Shown piece by piece: positions 21,439 to 30,002 of a DNA stretch of 30,002 nt. The number at the start of each line of letters is the position of its first letter. Within the stretch, counting starts at the first letter, position 1. Made by a program: the position numbers and the translations under genes. The notes below the pieces were generated by a model. It saw only the letters and a program-made list of their open reading frames with translations, did not search any database and was not told the origin of the DNA. Origin of the DNA: Ectocarpus siliculosus (taxonomy: Eukaryota; Sar; Phaeophyceae; Ectocarpales; Ectocarpaceae); the NCBI GenBank assembly GCA_000310025.1, contig FN649746.1, positions 2,467,556 through 2,497,557 of the forward strand, in the 5' to 3' direction.

Positions 21439-21665
21439 CGTCTTCACATTAAAAACCGCCCCGATCTCTCTCTACCCAGTGCCTTCGTATGTCCGTACTG
21501 ATCCAACACTCGACGCGGTCGATTCCTCCCGTGGTCACAGGTTAACTTACCCTAAAAAGGTACACTCAAATAAACTGGCCCCGAGGGTCCGCAAGTCAAT
21601 AGAAATCAACGACAGATATTCTGGAGTCCTCCACTCCCTCTGCGCGCTATGCGAGGTACAAACTA
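21405..21665. mobile_element. Dispersed (GTT)n-headed repeat, copy 2
   Basis: Colinear with the copy at 10095-10345: (GTT)n, GTCTTCACATTAAAAA, CGACGCGGTCGATTC, CCGTGGTCACAGGTTAACT, GTCAATAGAAATCAACGACA, then GCGCTATGCGAGGTA. It lies inside a 169-codon open frame, which is explained by the repeat rather than by a gene. Confidence 0.75.
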
Positions 21666-21846
21666 AGACTATAGGAGTCACTGTCACGGGCCGGAGAAAA
21701 AGAGGTATACCCCTTGGTTCAATCTTGGTACTTCACAACGCAAGCAGTAGGCTGCGTTGTACCCTACACTGCTGCGACGTCCATGATGAACATCGGCGGC
21801 ACATGTATCTCGGTTGATGGCTTGGACCCTACGTACAGTAGCTTGA

Positions 21847-22265
21847 CATTTTTTTCGTACTTGATGGACATGCGACTTCAATCGTACAGAACGTGCCACC
21901 TGCTTTATTCATGTAAGAACACTATCTATCTTCTTGTAAGCAAACCTTTCGGGGTGCTAGTTTCCCCACTGATCAGAGAAGGAGCCAGGGTTGTTGTTGT
22001 GGATGTTGTTGTTGTTGTTGTCTTCAAATTAAAAACCGTTCTGGTCTCCACTCCAGTCAAAATACCTCCCGGTGACATCTGTCATACAGCCGAATGTCCG
22101 TACTGACTGGTCCAACTGACGCGCGGACGCCTTCCGTGGTCACAAGCCAACTACACACCCGAAAGGTTTGCTCTAAGAAAATGTGTTCTTACATTAATGA
22201 AGAAGTAGGTGGCACGTTCTGTACGATTGAAGTCGACCCCATGTCCATGAGGTATGAAAAAAATG
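21847..22265. mobile_element. Fold-back (long inverted repeat) with (GTT)n element core
   Basis: The left arm 21847-21953 is the reverse complement of the right arm 22158-22265 with small indels. Shared words on the right arm are CCCGAAAGGTTTGCT, GTGTTCTTACAT, GGTGGCACGTTCTGTACGAT and TGAAGTCG. The ~205-bp centre holds a third (GTT)n, GTCTTCAAATTAAAAACC and CGTGGTCAC block. No open frame for a transposase. Confidence 0.8.
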
Positions 22266-23475
22266 GGGCGGACGCCTTCCGTGGTCACAGTCCCACCACA
22301 GGGAGCAAGTGGATTCCTGTTGATATTTTTCGTGGAGAAAGGGAGCCCTCAAGTACTTGACCACATTCGTACCAAAACTCCTTGATGGTGGCTGGGGCGT
22401 TCTGAACCCGGTAATCCGGTAATCATGAACTCGTGAGGGTCGCCGTGCGACGTTCTATTTTCTTCCGCATAACAAGAAACTCAGATTCCGCGTCCGCTAC
22501 AGAACGCGCCACCGCTCAAGAACTCAGGAGTCAAGAAATCGAGGCCCAAAGAAAAACTATTCGAACCTGGGGCACTTTTTGTGAGCTCGGTTGAAAACCT
22601 CTATACTAACACCTATTGTCCAGAGACAAGGCTAGACTTCGATATTCCCAGGCTCACACACACAGTCTCTCCGAGTTCAGTTGTAGACATATACCAAGCG
22701 TTCCATTATCAACACAAGCGAGCAACCAGCGGTACTCCAATTATGCATGCGTTCCAACTCCTCCGATACTCCATCATCCGCTCAGGCATGCATGCAGGCG
22801 TGGTCATGACTTACAGTTGTGATATCAGGTCAATAGCGCTCAGGTCGGGTTCGTTCACAACTGTTTCGTGCTCAGTTTCCGGGCATCAAAGTCACTGACG
22901 GCAAGCGGCAAGGTAGCTGCAAGCCGCCATTCGGAGGAACCGTTTCTTCATCGCGCGGGGAATGGTAACCAATGGGAATTCTTCCGTTGGTTTCCAATAT
23001 TTACCCGAGAGACGCTTACATCTTCTCGATAGACCCCTCCGAGCGTATGTGGGTAATATCCAAGTGCCCACCAAGGGATGTGTACTCCGGACACTTGTGT
23101 CTTTGCGTCACAAGTGTCCATCCTCGCACCATTTAGAACCGGCACATACGGCCGCCCGGAACACTTTACAGCGACCATTCGTAGCATGACCCTAGGAACT
23201 ATGAACCCAAACCTCGGCCGAAACTATTAGTCTTATAGACTAGAGGTTGTTGAGTGACGCGTTCTGTACAACTTCGTCTCCTGCTTCCTGGGTTTGACTC
23301 TCAACGTAGCCTTCATGGGGGGCTACGGTATTTCGCGAGGTTTTGCGCCAAATCCTTATCGTCTCCCGTCACCATTTCGCGCCGCCTTCGCCGATCGACC
23401 TCTCAGGGACCGTGTTCATACCCTGCGGGAAAAGCAGGGTAGTATCTACGGGAGACACGCGACGCCGCAGGTATC

Positions 23476-24579
23476 ATGTTGTCCTCCTTGCCGGCTGAGA
23501 CCGCTTTCCCACAGCACAAACGGCGGAGCATCAAGGGCATGAAGGTGCTGGGCACCCCCAACCTCGAGCCCCCCTCGTCTTGCTTGTCCTCGCTGACGTC
23601 TAATCCGAGTGCGTTTTTCGGGCCGGCGTGGTCGCCATCGTCATCGCCAGCGTCGACAGTTCGATCGCCCCTGCCCCTCGACGCCGACCAGCCGGGAAGC
23701 CCGGGATCTTCGCGTGCAGAGTCCCTTCGAAAGGAGAAAGCGTTCTCCTCGGCGACTGGCAAGGCGACGCGGAGCTATGTTCACGAGGAGGAGGGCAGGG
23801 CAACGACTCCACAAAAGCATAGGACGCACGGCGGTGCCGTTAACGATACACAAAAGCATAGGACGCACGGCGGTGCCGTTAACGATAGACGGAAATTATC
23901 GTTCGGGGGTTTGTCGAAGGGGTTACTCCGCCTCCTCGGCCAAAGGACTCTCAGCGATGATTCATCGAAAACCGGTCCCAAGACCGGAAAACAGGATGCG
24001 CCGAAAGCCAAGGTCGTGTTTCCTGGAGATCGGTCCGAAGAAGATAGAGAGTCCGACGAAGCCCCTTCGACGGATTCCGTCACCGACGAACGACGCCAAC
24101 CCCCCTTCGGCGGAGGAGACGAGGCCGAGGTCGCTCTTCCTGGAGATCGGTCCGAAGAATACAAAGAGTCCAGAGAAGCTCCTTCGATGGATTCCATCAC
24201 CGACGAAGAGTGCCAACTCCCTTCCGGCGGAGGAGACGCGCTTCCTGGAGATTGGTCCGAACAAGACGAAGAGTCCAGCGAAGCTCCTTCGACGGATTCT
24301 GTCACCGACGACGAACGATTCCAACTCCCTTCCCGCGGAGGAGACGAGGTCCCTCACCAAGTGCGCTCGCCACTGGTAGTAGGACCGTCGAAGAGAGTTG
24401 CCGCCGAAGAAGCAGACGTGGAAAACTGCAGGCCCGCAACGATAGATCCAAGGGCGGTGGAGATTGCCGCGCCCTCCACCGCCGAGCTGGCGAAGGCGGC
24501 GGTAATGCCAGACACCCTGGTAAGGCAAGCGGCGGAACAAGGGTTGGTGTTGCCTTGCGGCCCCTCGGATGAAGAAAAG
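23476..24579 (+). CDS. GT2 gene exon 1: long repeat-bearing N-terminal domain
   Basis: 368 codons from MLSSLPAETAF to CGPSDEEK, donor AAG|GTGAGA, phase 0. Contains a 39-bp near-exact duplication (residues about 112-137, QKHRTHGGAVND twice) and three copies of a 36-residue acidic unit with PGDRSEE, EAPSTDSVTDE and GGGDE (residues about 180-293). The last part, AELAKAAVMPDTLVRQAAE, looks helical. Assignment to the synthase gene rests on strand, phase and distance (380 bp) to the first membrane exon; if wrong, it is a separate orphan gene ending at 24630. Confidence 0.65.
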
Positions 24580-27500
24580 GTGAGAGGATGGTCGTCAGCT
24601 AGCGCGTGCACTGAAGAACTAGGCAGTTAAGAAATTGTGCTTGGAAAATTCTGAGAACTTGAACACCACTTGTGGGCCCAATAAACCACCTTTGTGGCAT
24701 AACCGTAGGAGCAAGAACCCCAGGCTCGGCAAAAACTAACGGGTTTTAAGTGCAGGCGCTGACTCTACGTGTGTGTGGAAAGAGTGTCTTGTTTCGAGGA
24801 GCTGTGGAGAGTGGCGCCCCTTTGTCGACAACTTATGGCACGTGCCCATCATGCCGCTGCGTCCATTCATCAAGAACGCACTCTAATCTCTAACGCGTGG
24901 CGCGCCAATTGCGGGTGATGCTACTACCGCCGCTGCTGGCGACGCGACACGTTCCCCAGGTTTTGTACCACAAGTCTGGACGTCTAACGATGCTCTCAAC
25001 GGGGTTCGTGAGTTTCTGCACTTTGTTGACCGGCATGTCCTTGTTCACCATGTCCTCGCCACATTTCTACTGGTACGGCGCACCTACTATTTTCGTGGTC
25101 GTCCACATATGCTGCCATTGTGAGTATTTAGTCAGAAATCAGCCTTTTTCACCTTTCGTTTTGTTGCCTTGCCAAAGGGTCAGCCTCTATATGGCAACGT
25201 ACTACGGCAGGATTGCCCTTTTATTTGTCGAACCTTGCTGTCTATTGTAGTGCATGACCTAAAGCACAGAGGAAGGCATCGCCAAGCAACGTAAAACGGG
25301 TCCCGGTGTGATACTGATCTTGCGCCGACCCGGCTCTCGCCAAACACCTCCAAACTGTGTCTGCCCTAACGGTTTCACTGATTGTACTCTTGAACCTAAA
25401 CCATGTACTGGTATGTACGTTTCACCGGTGGCATCAAACCCACACGTGTGTCCGCACGTCCTCCACACGTGCTCAGGCCTCACTTTTCCCTGAACATGAC
25501 TGAACCACGCGACACACGCCTACTTCCTTGCTCATTTTATGTTGTGGGTCCAACCCAAAGGCAGTGCCAAAGGCAGTGGGGTATGGTAACGGGTACGCGT
25601 GCAACTCCTGCGGGCAAACTCCAGCACCAAGGTGGCATCCCGGGGCTCCACACCCTCTCCTCCACCTTTGACCCGTTCACACGATCCCTCTGTCTGGACA
25701 GATTTCGGCGTGTCCATCTGGGGGAGGGACTTCGATCCAGAGATTCACGCGTGCGTTGTTCGGCACGGCCTGGACGTGGCGTTCTCCCCGACGGTGGACG
25801 TGTTCCTGCCCGTGTGCAACGAGCCGGCGGTCCTGCTGGCCAACACCTGGAACCACGTGCTGGCGATGGACTACCCCCACGTGACGGTTCACGTACTGGA
25901 CGACGGCGCCAAGGACGAGGTCAAGGCTCTCGCGGGAGAGTATGGGTTCCAATGTGAGTTGTACTGGCGAGAAGGAAGGGCAGGAGCCCGCATGATAACC
26001 GTCATGCGCGACGCCAAGGGTTGGGACCAGATGCATCTGTCAAAACAAGACGAAATCGAGCTACAGGCACCCATAGCCGATCGATCGACTGCTGTGTGAC
26101 ACACAGATTCATTCGCGAGCATCCGACACGGCTCACGCCCTTGTTCACCACCCACAATACTGAGATGGGACATTACTTTGTCCTCAACTTTGGGGAGGCA
26201 CTTAAGGAAGTGGAGCTTTCTTCGACGTTTGGGTGGAATAACAATCCTGCCGCGCTCTGCACGCCTACCAGACATTCGGCGGGACAACCGCCCCGAGTTA
26301 AAGAAGGCGGGAAATCTCCGCCACGCCTTCGCGCGGACGTCGGGCGAAGTTATCGTCATCTTCGACGCCGACTTCTGCCCAAGACCTGACTTCTTGCGAG
26401 AGACCCTTCCGTACCTGGTGGACCCCTCCATCGGCATCCTTCAAACGCCGCAGTTCTTTCGCCGCCGGGAGGAACAGACGTGGGTGGAGCAGGGTGCGGG
26501 GGCAAGCCAGGAACACTTTTATCGCTTGATCCAGGTGAGACAACGGGGCGGAAAGCCCCGCTGCGCAAGGGTCGGTGGCGTCGTGCGTGTAGAGCTCCCG
26601 CACGCTTGCTTGGTCGCCGGGGCTTGCAGCCACTCGACGCGGGCATCGCGTTGCGATGGGGGTCGCAGCACAATAGTAGCGACCACTGCCGGTAGAAAAA
26701 AAGAACGTCCGTCGGGTGTTGCGGTCCAGCGTCAAAGTACAACACGCCTCCTTGGTGCCGTGCAACGCTTTGAAGAACACTCGGAATGCACCTTGACCCA
26801 GCACCGTTCGTTGTCGTACGCAGCTCAACAAAGCAACCAATCGTCCAGGCAACATATCGTTCCTGCGAACCTCTTCGCTCTAACCCCACCCCCGGTCCCG
26901 AAAGCCATATCTTCACACGCCGTCGTGCTGTCGTTGCCTACCAATGCTGCTGTGCGCCTTCCTTGTGCGGGCACCTCCACTGCCGCCGTCACCATTCTTG
27001 TTGTCTTCAGGTTAATCTGGACCGCTTCAATGCTGCCGTCTGCGTGGGGTCCTGTGGATTGTACCGCCGCACGGCGGTGGAGCCTTTCGGTGGCGTAGCG
27101 CCTATCGAGCACTCGGAGGACATGTACACCGGGTACAAGATGACCGAACTTGGGTACAAGGTGCGGTATGTAGGCGCGGAACGTAGTGCGAAACGTCAAT
27201 TCGCACATGTGCCCTCTTTCTTGGGAGGGCCACCAAACTACACACGCTAGGTAGCGACCGATGTTGCAAGGAACAACATTGGAACGGGGATCAGAAACGT
27301 TGTCCCAATCTGAGTTCAAGGTATTGCTTCAAGGTTATGTAGGGGTTAGTGTGGTGAAAAATTGCGGCTCAGTCCCACGTCTTGATCCGAAATCCTTGCA
27401 TTTCTCAATCATTCTCAGCCTCGGATCCTTTGCTACCTTGCATGCTTACGAGCGGGCCCGCGTTTGCATGGCGATTAGCTCGGAATATGAGCTTATTGTC

Positions 27501-29672
27501 CAGTACGAGCAGGCCTGTTCGTCCGAACACAAAACGCTCTTCCAACACCTACCTCTGCAACTTCTGCGCATTTGCTCGCTGTTCACAAAGGTGAGGTACC
27601 TTCCGTTGTGCCTGGCGATGGGGATCTGTCCCGACGAGCCGCGTTCATTCTTCATGCAGCAGTACCGCTGGTGCATGGGGACATCGACGCTAGTACTCCA
27701 GAAAGAATTCTGGCAATCGGAGATCTCCAAGATCCACAAGCTGTGCTTCTTCAACGGCATGCTCTTCTACCTCGCCACGGCCTTGGTACGTGCCTGAGCT
27801 TGTATTGACCACGACGACGCTGCTTTGAGCCTGTGTTTTGTTGCCACCTACCGATTGAAAGACCGACGGAAGCCGACGACTACATGAGTCGCATGTAGCG
27901 ACACGCAGACGAGCCACGTCTACTCTGTGCTCCTCTTAAACTGTTTCCGTTGTTGTTATTAATGACTCCTGCGCTGTTTGCACTTTTTGGGGTGATAGTT
28001 TTCACTCCACACATATACAAACGACAGAATTACGCGCATGTATCGTGGACGTTGCCTACCAGTAAGCATGAAAGTGGACTGCGACGCCGTGAGAGAGTCT
28101 CCGGTCGGGAGGGAGAAATTGACGTTGTAGTAGTTGTGGTGGCATCGATATGTCTCTCGCTTACCACGTTGCTTCTCGTGGTCATCTTGCAAACCGCCCA
28201 AAACGCTATTTTGTCTCCTCGCTGCACGAACGTCTCCGCGCCCTCGCTTCCCACGCGCACCTTCCAGTTCGTCTTCCTAGGACCCATGCCAATCTTGCTC
28301 CTGATTTGGATGAAGGCCGACGAAGTGCTGAGAAATTGACGTTGCAGTAGTTGCGGTTGCATCGATATGTCTCTCGCTTACCACGTTGCTTCTCGTGGCC
28401 ACCTTGCAAACCGCCCACAACGCTATTTTGTCTCCTCGCTGCACGAACGTCTCCGCGCCCTGGCCGCCCACGCGCACCTTCCAGTTCGTCTTCCTAGGAC
28501 CCATGCCAATCTTGCTCCTGATTTGGATGAAGGCCGACGAAGTGCTGTGGTTTTACTACGGCTTCACGGTCCCGGCTCTCATCTACTCTCTGGTAGTCGT
28601 CCCGACGTGGTCGAAGCAAGACTCAGTCTTCAAAGCACTGACTGCTCAACGCATCAAGGTTCTCCAGAGGTAAAACCACGACCCCACAGGGGCTTTTTCT
28701 TACCATCCCATGCATGTTGTGTTCGGTCTGAGTCTATTCGGCTCCTTGCCCCCCAAGATCTGCCCACGATAGAAGAACCGTTTGATGCCCAGGACAACTC
28801 CGTCAGACTTGAACCCCTCCCCAAGGCTCCACGTACATGCTGTGTTCGGTTCAGCCGATTAGGCTACCAACTCTCTCAAGATGTGTCAACCGTAGGACCG
28901 TATCATCATTGATGCCCAGGACAACGCTCTCAGACGCTAATCCCCTCCTCAAGTCTCAAGCTCTGAAGGCGAGGGTCCCTGTTGATGGGATCCGGAAGAG
29001 GCGGCGTTGGTTGTGCGAAAGGGGAGGGATACGTTGTTGAGAAGACTACATGGTAACTCTCAACCATTCCTTACAACATCGAAACGACCAGCGTGTAGTG
29101 TTCGGTTTTCGCTCTTTTTCTCATATATCCTCTCATATGGTACGTGTATGTTTTTTCAAATACGGTGTCAGTCAACAATACCGTCCTAGGGCTGAAACAG
29201 AGGTTCGTTGGCTATACCTAAAGGGAGTCGATAAAAAACCCCTTTCCAGTCTTTGGTAGCAACATGGCAACGTAGTCATTGAGTACAGGTGTCCCCTCGC
29301 CGGTCTCGGTAATTATCAGCTCTCGACGCCGCGCTTCATATTTGTGCTTGTTTGCGACAGCTACGCCCACCTGTTCGCGATCAAGGACCGCATCATGGGA
29401 ACGGTGGCGGCGTGGGTGCCATCGGGCGGGGGCGCCTCGAAGTAAGAGCGGTCGTCTGTCCCGGCTGCGTTTCCCCGTCAGTTATGGCGTCCAGGTTTCA
29501 GATACCATAGTCCGTCCCGGTCGTCTTGCAGGTAGCGGCGTTAATCTGTCTTGTCGTACCCCACGGCCTCTACTCCTGGGTGTGCGTGCAAGCCTCCAAG
29601 ACGCCGTTTGACTTCTTCGCAGGTTTTCTGGCAGAGTTGACGCCGTCGTCTTTCCCAAGCTTGTTCATCTGA
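23476..29672 (+). CDS. Cellulose synthase-type glycosyltransferase, family GT2
   Basis: Model: join 23476-24579, 24960-25119, 25702-25953, 26272-26534, 27011-27160, 27591-27785, 28485-28669, 29361-29441, possibly 29482-29494, and 29532-29672; about 847 residues. Seen in order: a 368-residue hydrophilic N-terminus, membrane segments, PTVDVFLPVCNEP, VLDDGAKDE (first Asp), KKAGNLRHAF, FDADFCPRPDF (DxD), ILQTPQFF, HSED (catalytic Asp), QQYRW (acceptor-site motif), then more membrane segments. Known of the family: processive beta-1,4-glucan synthesis from UDP-glucose at the plasma membrane. All four catalytic signatures are present. It lacks the plant RING-type zinc finger and plant-specific inserts, as expected for the bacterial/red-algal-like type in brown algae. 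Product specificity cannot be read from sequence; another beta-glucan or mannan synthase remains possible. An AATAAA at 29832 follows the proposed stop. Confidence 0.93.
23811..23888 (+). repeat. In-frame 39-bp tandem duplication
   Basis: 23811-23849 and 23850-23888 differ by at most one base. The unit is 13 codons, so the frame is preserved, and near-identity implies a recent event. Confidence 0.95.
24960..25119 (+). CDS. GT2 gene exon 2: N-terminal membrane segments
   Basis: Begins VLYHKSGRLTM after acceptor TTCCCCAG. Two hydrophobic stretches (LSTGFVSFCTLLTGMSLF and GAPTIFVVVHICC) flank a short loop. Donor CATT|GTGAGT, phase 1; the split codon gives Tyr with the next exon. Confidence 0.8.
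25702..25953 (+). CDS. GT2 gene exon 3: start of catalytic domain
   Basis: Reads FGVSIWGRDFDPEIH, then PTVDVFLPVCNEP and VLDDGAKDEVKAL. This is the nucleotide-binding first half of the GT-A fold. Acceptor CTGGACAG, donor CAAT|GTGAGT, phase 1 at both ends. Confidence 0.93.
26272..26534 (+). CDS. GT2 gene exon 4: DxD and QTPQ motifs
   Basis: Split Tyr, then IRRDNRPELKKAGNLRHAF, VIVIFDADFCPRPDF, GILQTPQFF and QEHFYRLIQ before donor CAG|GTGAGA. The DAD coordinates the metal and UDP-sugar in this family. Confidence 0.95.
27011..27160 (+). CDS. GT2 gene exon 5: catalytic SED
   Basis: 50 codons: VNLDRFNAAVCVGSCGLYRR, then EPFGGVAPIEHSEDMYTGYK and TELGYK. HSED supplies the catalytic base Asp (TED in bacterial BcsA). 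Donor AAG|GTGCGG, phase 0. Confidence 0.93.
27591..27785 (+). CDS. GT2 gene exon 6: QQYRW and membrane helix
   Basis: 65 codons starting VRYLPLCLAMGICPDEP, then SFFMQQYRWCMGTSTL and LCFFNGMLFYLATAL. Donor TTG|GTACGT. QQYRW positions the terminal glucose at the active site and the membrane-channel entrance in characterised synthases. Confidence 0.93.
28114..28547 (+). repeat. 217-bp tandem duplication spanning an intron-exon boundary
   Basis: Copies 28114-28330 and 28331-28547 differ at only about ten positions. Each contains the acceptor CACCTTCCAG and the first 63 nt of exon 7. Only the second copy continues into the rest of the exon; the first runs into AGAAATTGA at the copy junction. Confidence 0.95.
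28485..28669 (+). CDS. GT2 gene exon 7: membrane helices
   Basis: Reads FVFLGPMPILLLIWMKADEV, a further hydrophobic run (GFTVPALIYSLVVVPTW), then QRIKVLQ and a split Ser with exon 8. Donor AGAG|GTAAAA, phase 2. The first 63 nt and its acceptor are duplicated 217 bp upstream. Confidence 0.85.
29361..29672 (+). CDS. GT2 gene 3' exons (8 to 10), boundaries uncertain
   Basis: 29361-29441 reads YAHLFAIKDRIMGTVAAW and VPSGGGAS, the family's post-channel interface region, ending AA|GTAAGA. 29532-29672 reads VAALICLVVPHGLYSWVCV and ends PSLFI and TGA at 29670-29672. The phases join only through a 13-nt exon (29482-29494, YGVQ) between introns of 40 and 37 bp, or through a one-base frameshift near 29440 with one 37-bp intron. 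Either is odd. Confidence 0.6.
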
Positions 29673-29828
29673 AGTGTACCGAACATGCACGGCAGACGTG
29701 TATTCGGAGTACACCGTGCGTAGCAGTAGGGTCAATTTTGTTTCTGCTGTCCCGGTCGGTAGGGTTCAGCGCGCACCAAGCGAGTCTCCCTGCCTCGTGT
29801 TGCAGCTCACCCTTTTTCATGCGAATCG

Positions 29829-29840
29829 ATTAATAAACAT
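29829..29840 (+). promoter_or_regulatory. Candidate polyadenylation signal
   Basis: AATAAA at 29832-29837, 160 bp after the proposed GT2 stop codon. The match is short and algal poly(A) signals vary, so this is only supportive. Confidence 0.3.
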
Positions 29841-30002
29841 GTCAACACCTGCCGGCGATATCCTCGCTCGGATCAACAACGTCTCTGTATTTAGTCGGTG
29901 ACAATCAGAATTACCTACCCTACATTCCTGGCCTCTAGGGGCGCGGAGTTCATGGCCTGAAGCGATGGCCACCAAAATTGCAGGGAGCGACCCCCCCCCC
30001 CC

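Larger units (their letters stand above)
17954..23475. other. Gene-poor stretch between RPL36 and cellulose synthase gene
   Basis: No convincing exon found. Contents: a direct repeat GAGCAGGTTCC(C)TCAAGAGAC at about 18620-18659, a GC/G run near 18860-18878, a (CAG)n run at 19208-19226, a CA-rich run at 20090-20106, two (GTT)n elements and a fold-back. RPL36 3' UTR and the downstream gene's promoter should lie at its ends. Confidence 0.5.

Noticed and set aside
21308-21817. 169-codon plus-strand frame with a poly-Val run
   Set aside because: Poly-Val comes from (GTT)n, and the frame overlaps a dispersed repeat whose other copies do not keep it open.
22340-22400. Possible retroelement fragment (minus strand, APATIKEFWYECG)
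   Set aside because: Too short to assign. No reverse transcriptase, integrase or LTR signature is visible nearby.
23781-24540. Long minus-strand frames (174 and 192 codons) opposite the GT2 exon 1
   Set aside because: GC-rich, repeat-bearing coding DNA gives open antisense frames. Repeats in them simply mirror the plus-strand units.
26178-27098. Single 306-codon open frame read across the GT2 exon 4 donor
   Set aside because: Family similarity stops at QEHFYRLIQ, exactly at a GTGAGA donor, and resumes at 27011 in the required phase. The read-through tail is intronic.

Overview
The window looks like nuclear DNA of a multicellular stramenopile, most likely a brown alga close to Ectocarpus. 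This is an inference. It rests on small exons set in long GT-AG introns, abundant CAG/CAA trinucleotide repeats, a stramenopile-like ribosomal protein eL36, a cellulose synthase without the plant zinc finger, and Cys-rich RCC1 repeats. No bacterial operon, rRNA, tRNA, CRISPR array or autonomous transposon gene was recognised. Homopolymer runs (G at about 31-42, C at about 29989-30002) suggest contig or gap edges.

Layout. (1) 621-3990, minus strand: a secreted RCC1-repeat protein with signal peptide. Four exons are visible and the 3' end lies beyond base 1; its introns carry trinucleotide repeats and a MITE-like inverted repeat. (2) 3991-5564: divergent intergenic region. (3) 5565-8803, plus strand: an unrecognised gene with two tandemly duplicated alternative first exons, three related middle exons, a last exon, and one apparent one-base frameshift. 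(4) 8804-12207: no convincing gene; two tandem duplications and a dispersed (GTT)n element. (5) 12208-17953, plus strand: RPL36 (eL36), three exons giving 104 aa, split by introns of 2.56 and 2.87 kb. The second intron starts with a degenerate tandem array of the exon's own 3' end plus splice donor. (6) 17954-23475: gene-poor, with another (GTT)n element and a large fold-back. (7) 23476-29672, plus strand: a family-2 glycosyltransferase of cellulose-synthase type in about ten exons (about 847 aa if my joins are right), containing a 217-bp tandem duplication over one splice acceptor.

How the genes relate. They do not form a pathway: a ribosomal housekeeping gene sits between a secreted beta-propeller protein, an orphan, and a plasma-membrane wall-polysaccharide synthase. 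What links the loci is local tandem duplication of exon-intron boundaries (duplicated first exons, duplicated donor, duplicated acceptor, one-repeat-per-exon structure). All gene models were assembled by eye from splice consensus, phase and family motifs, so exon ends need transcript support.
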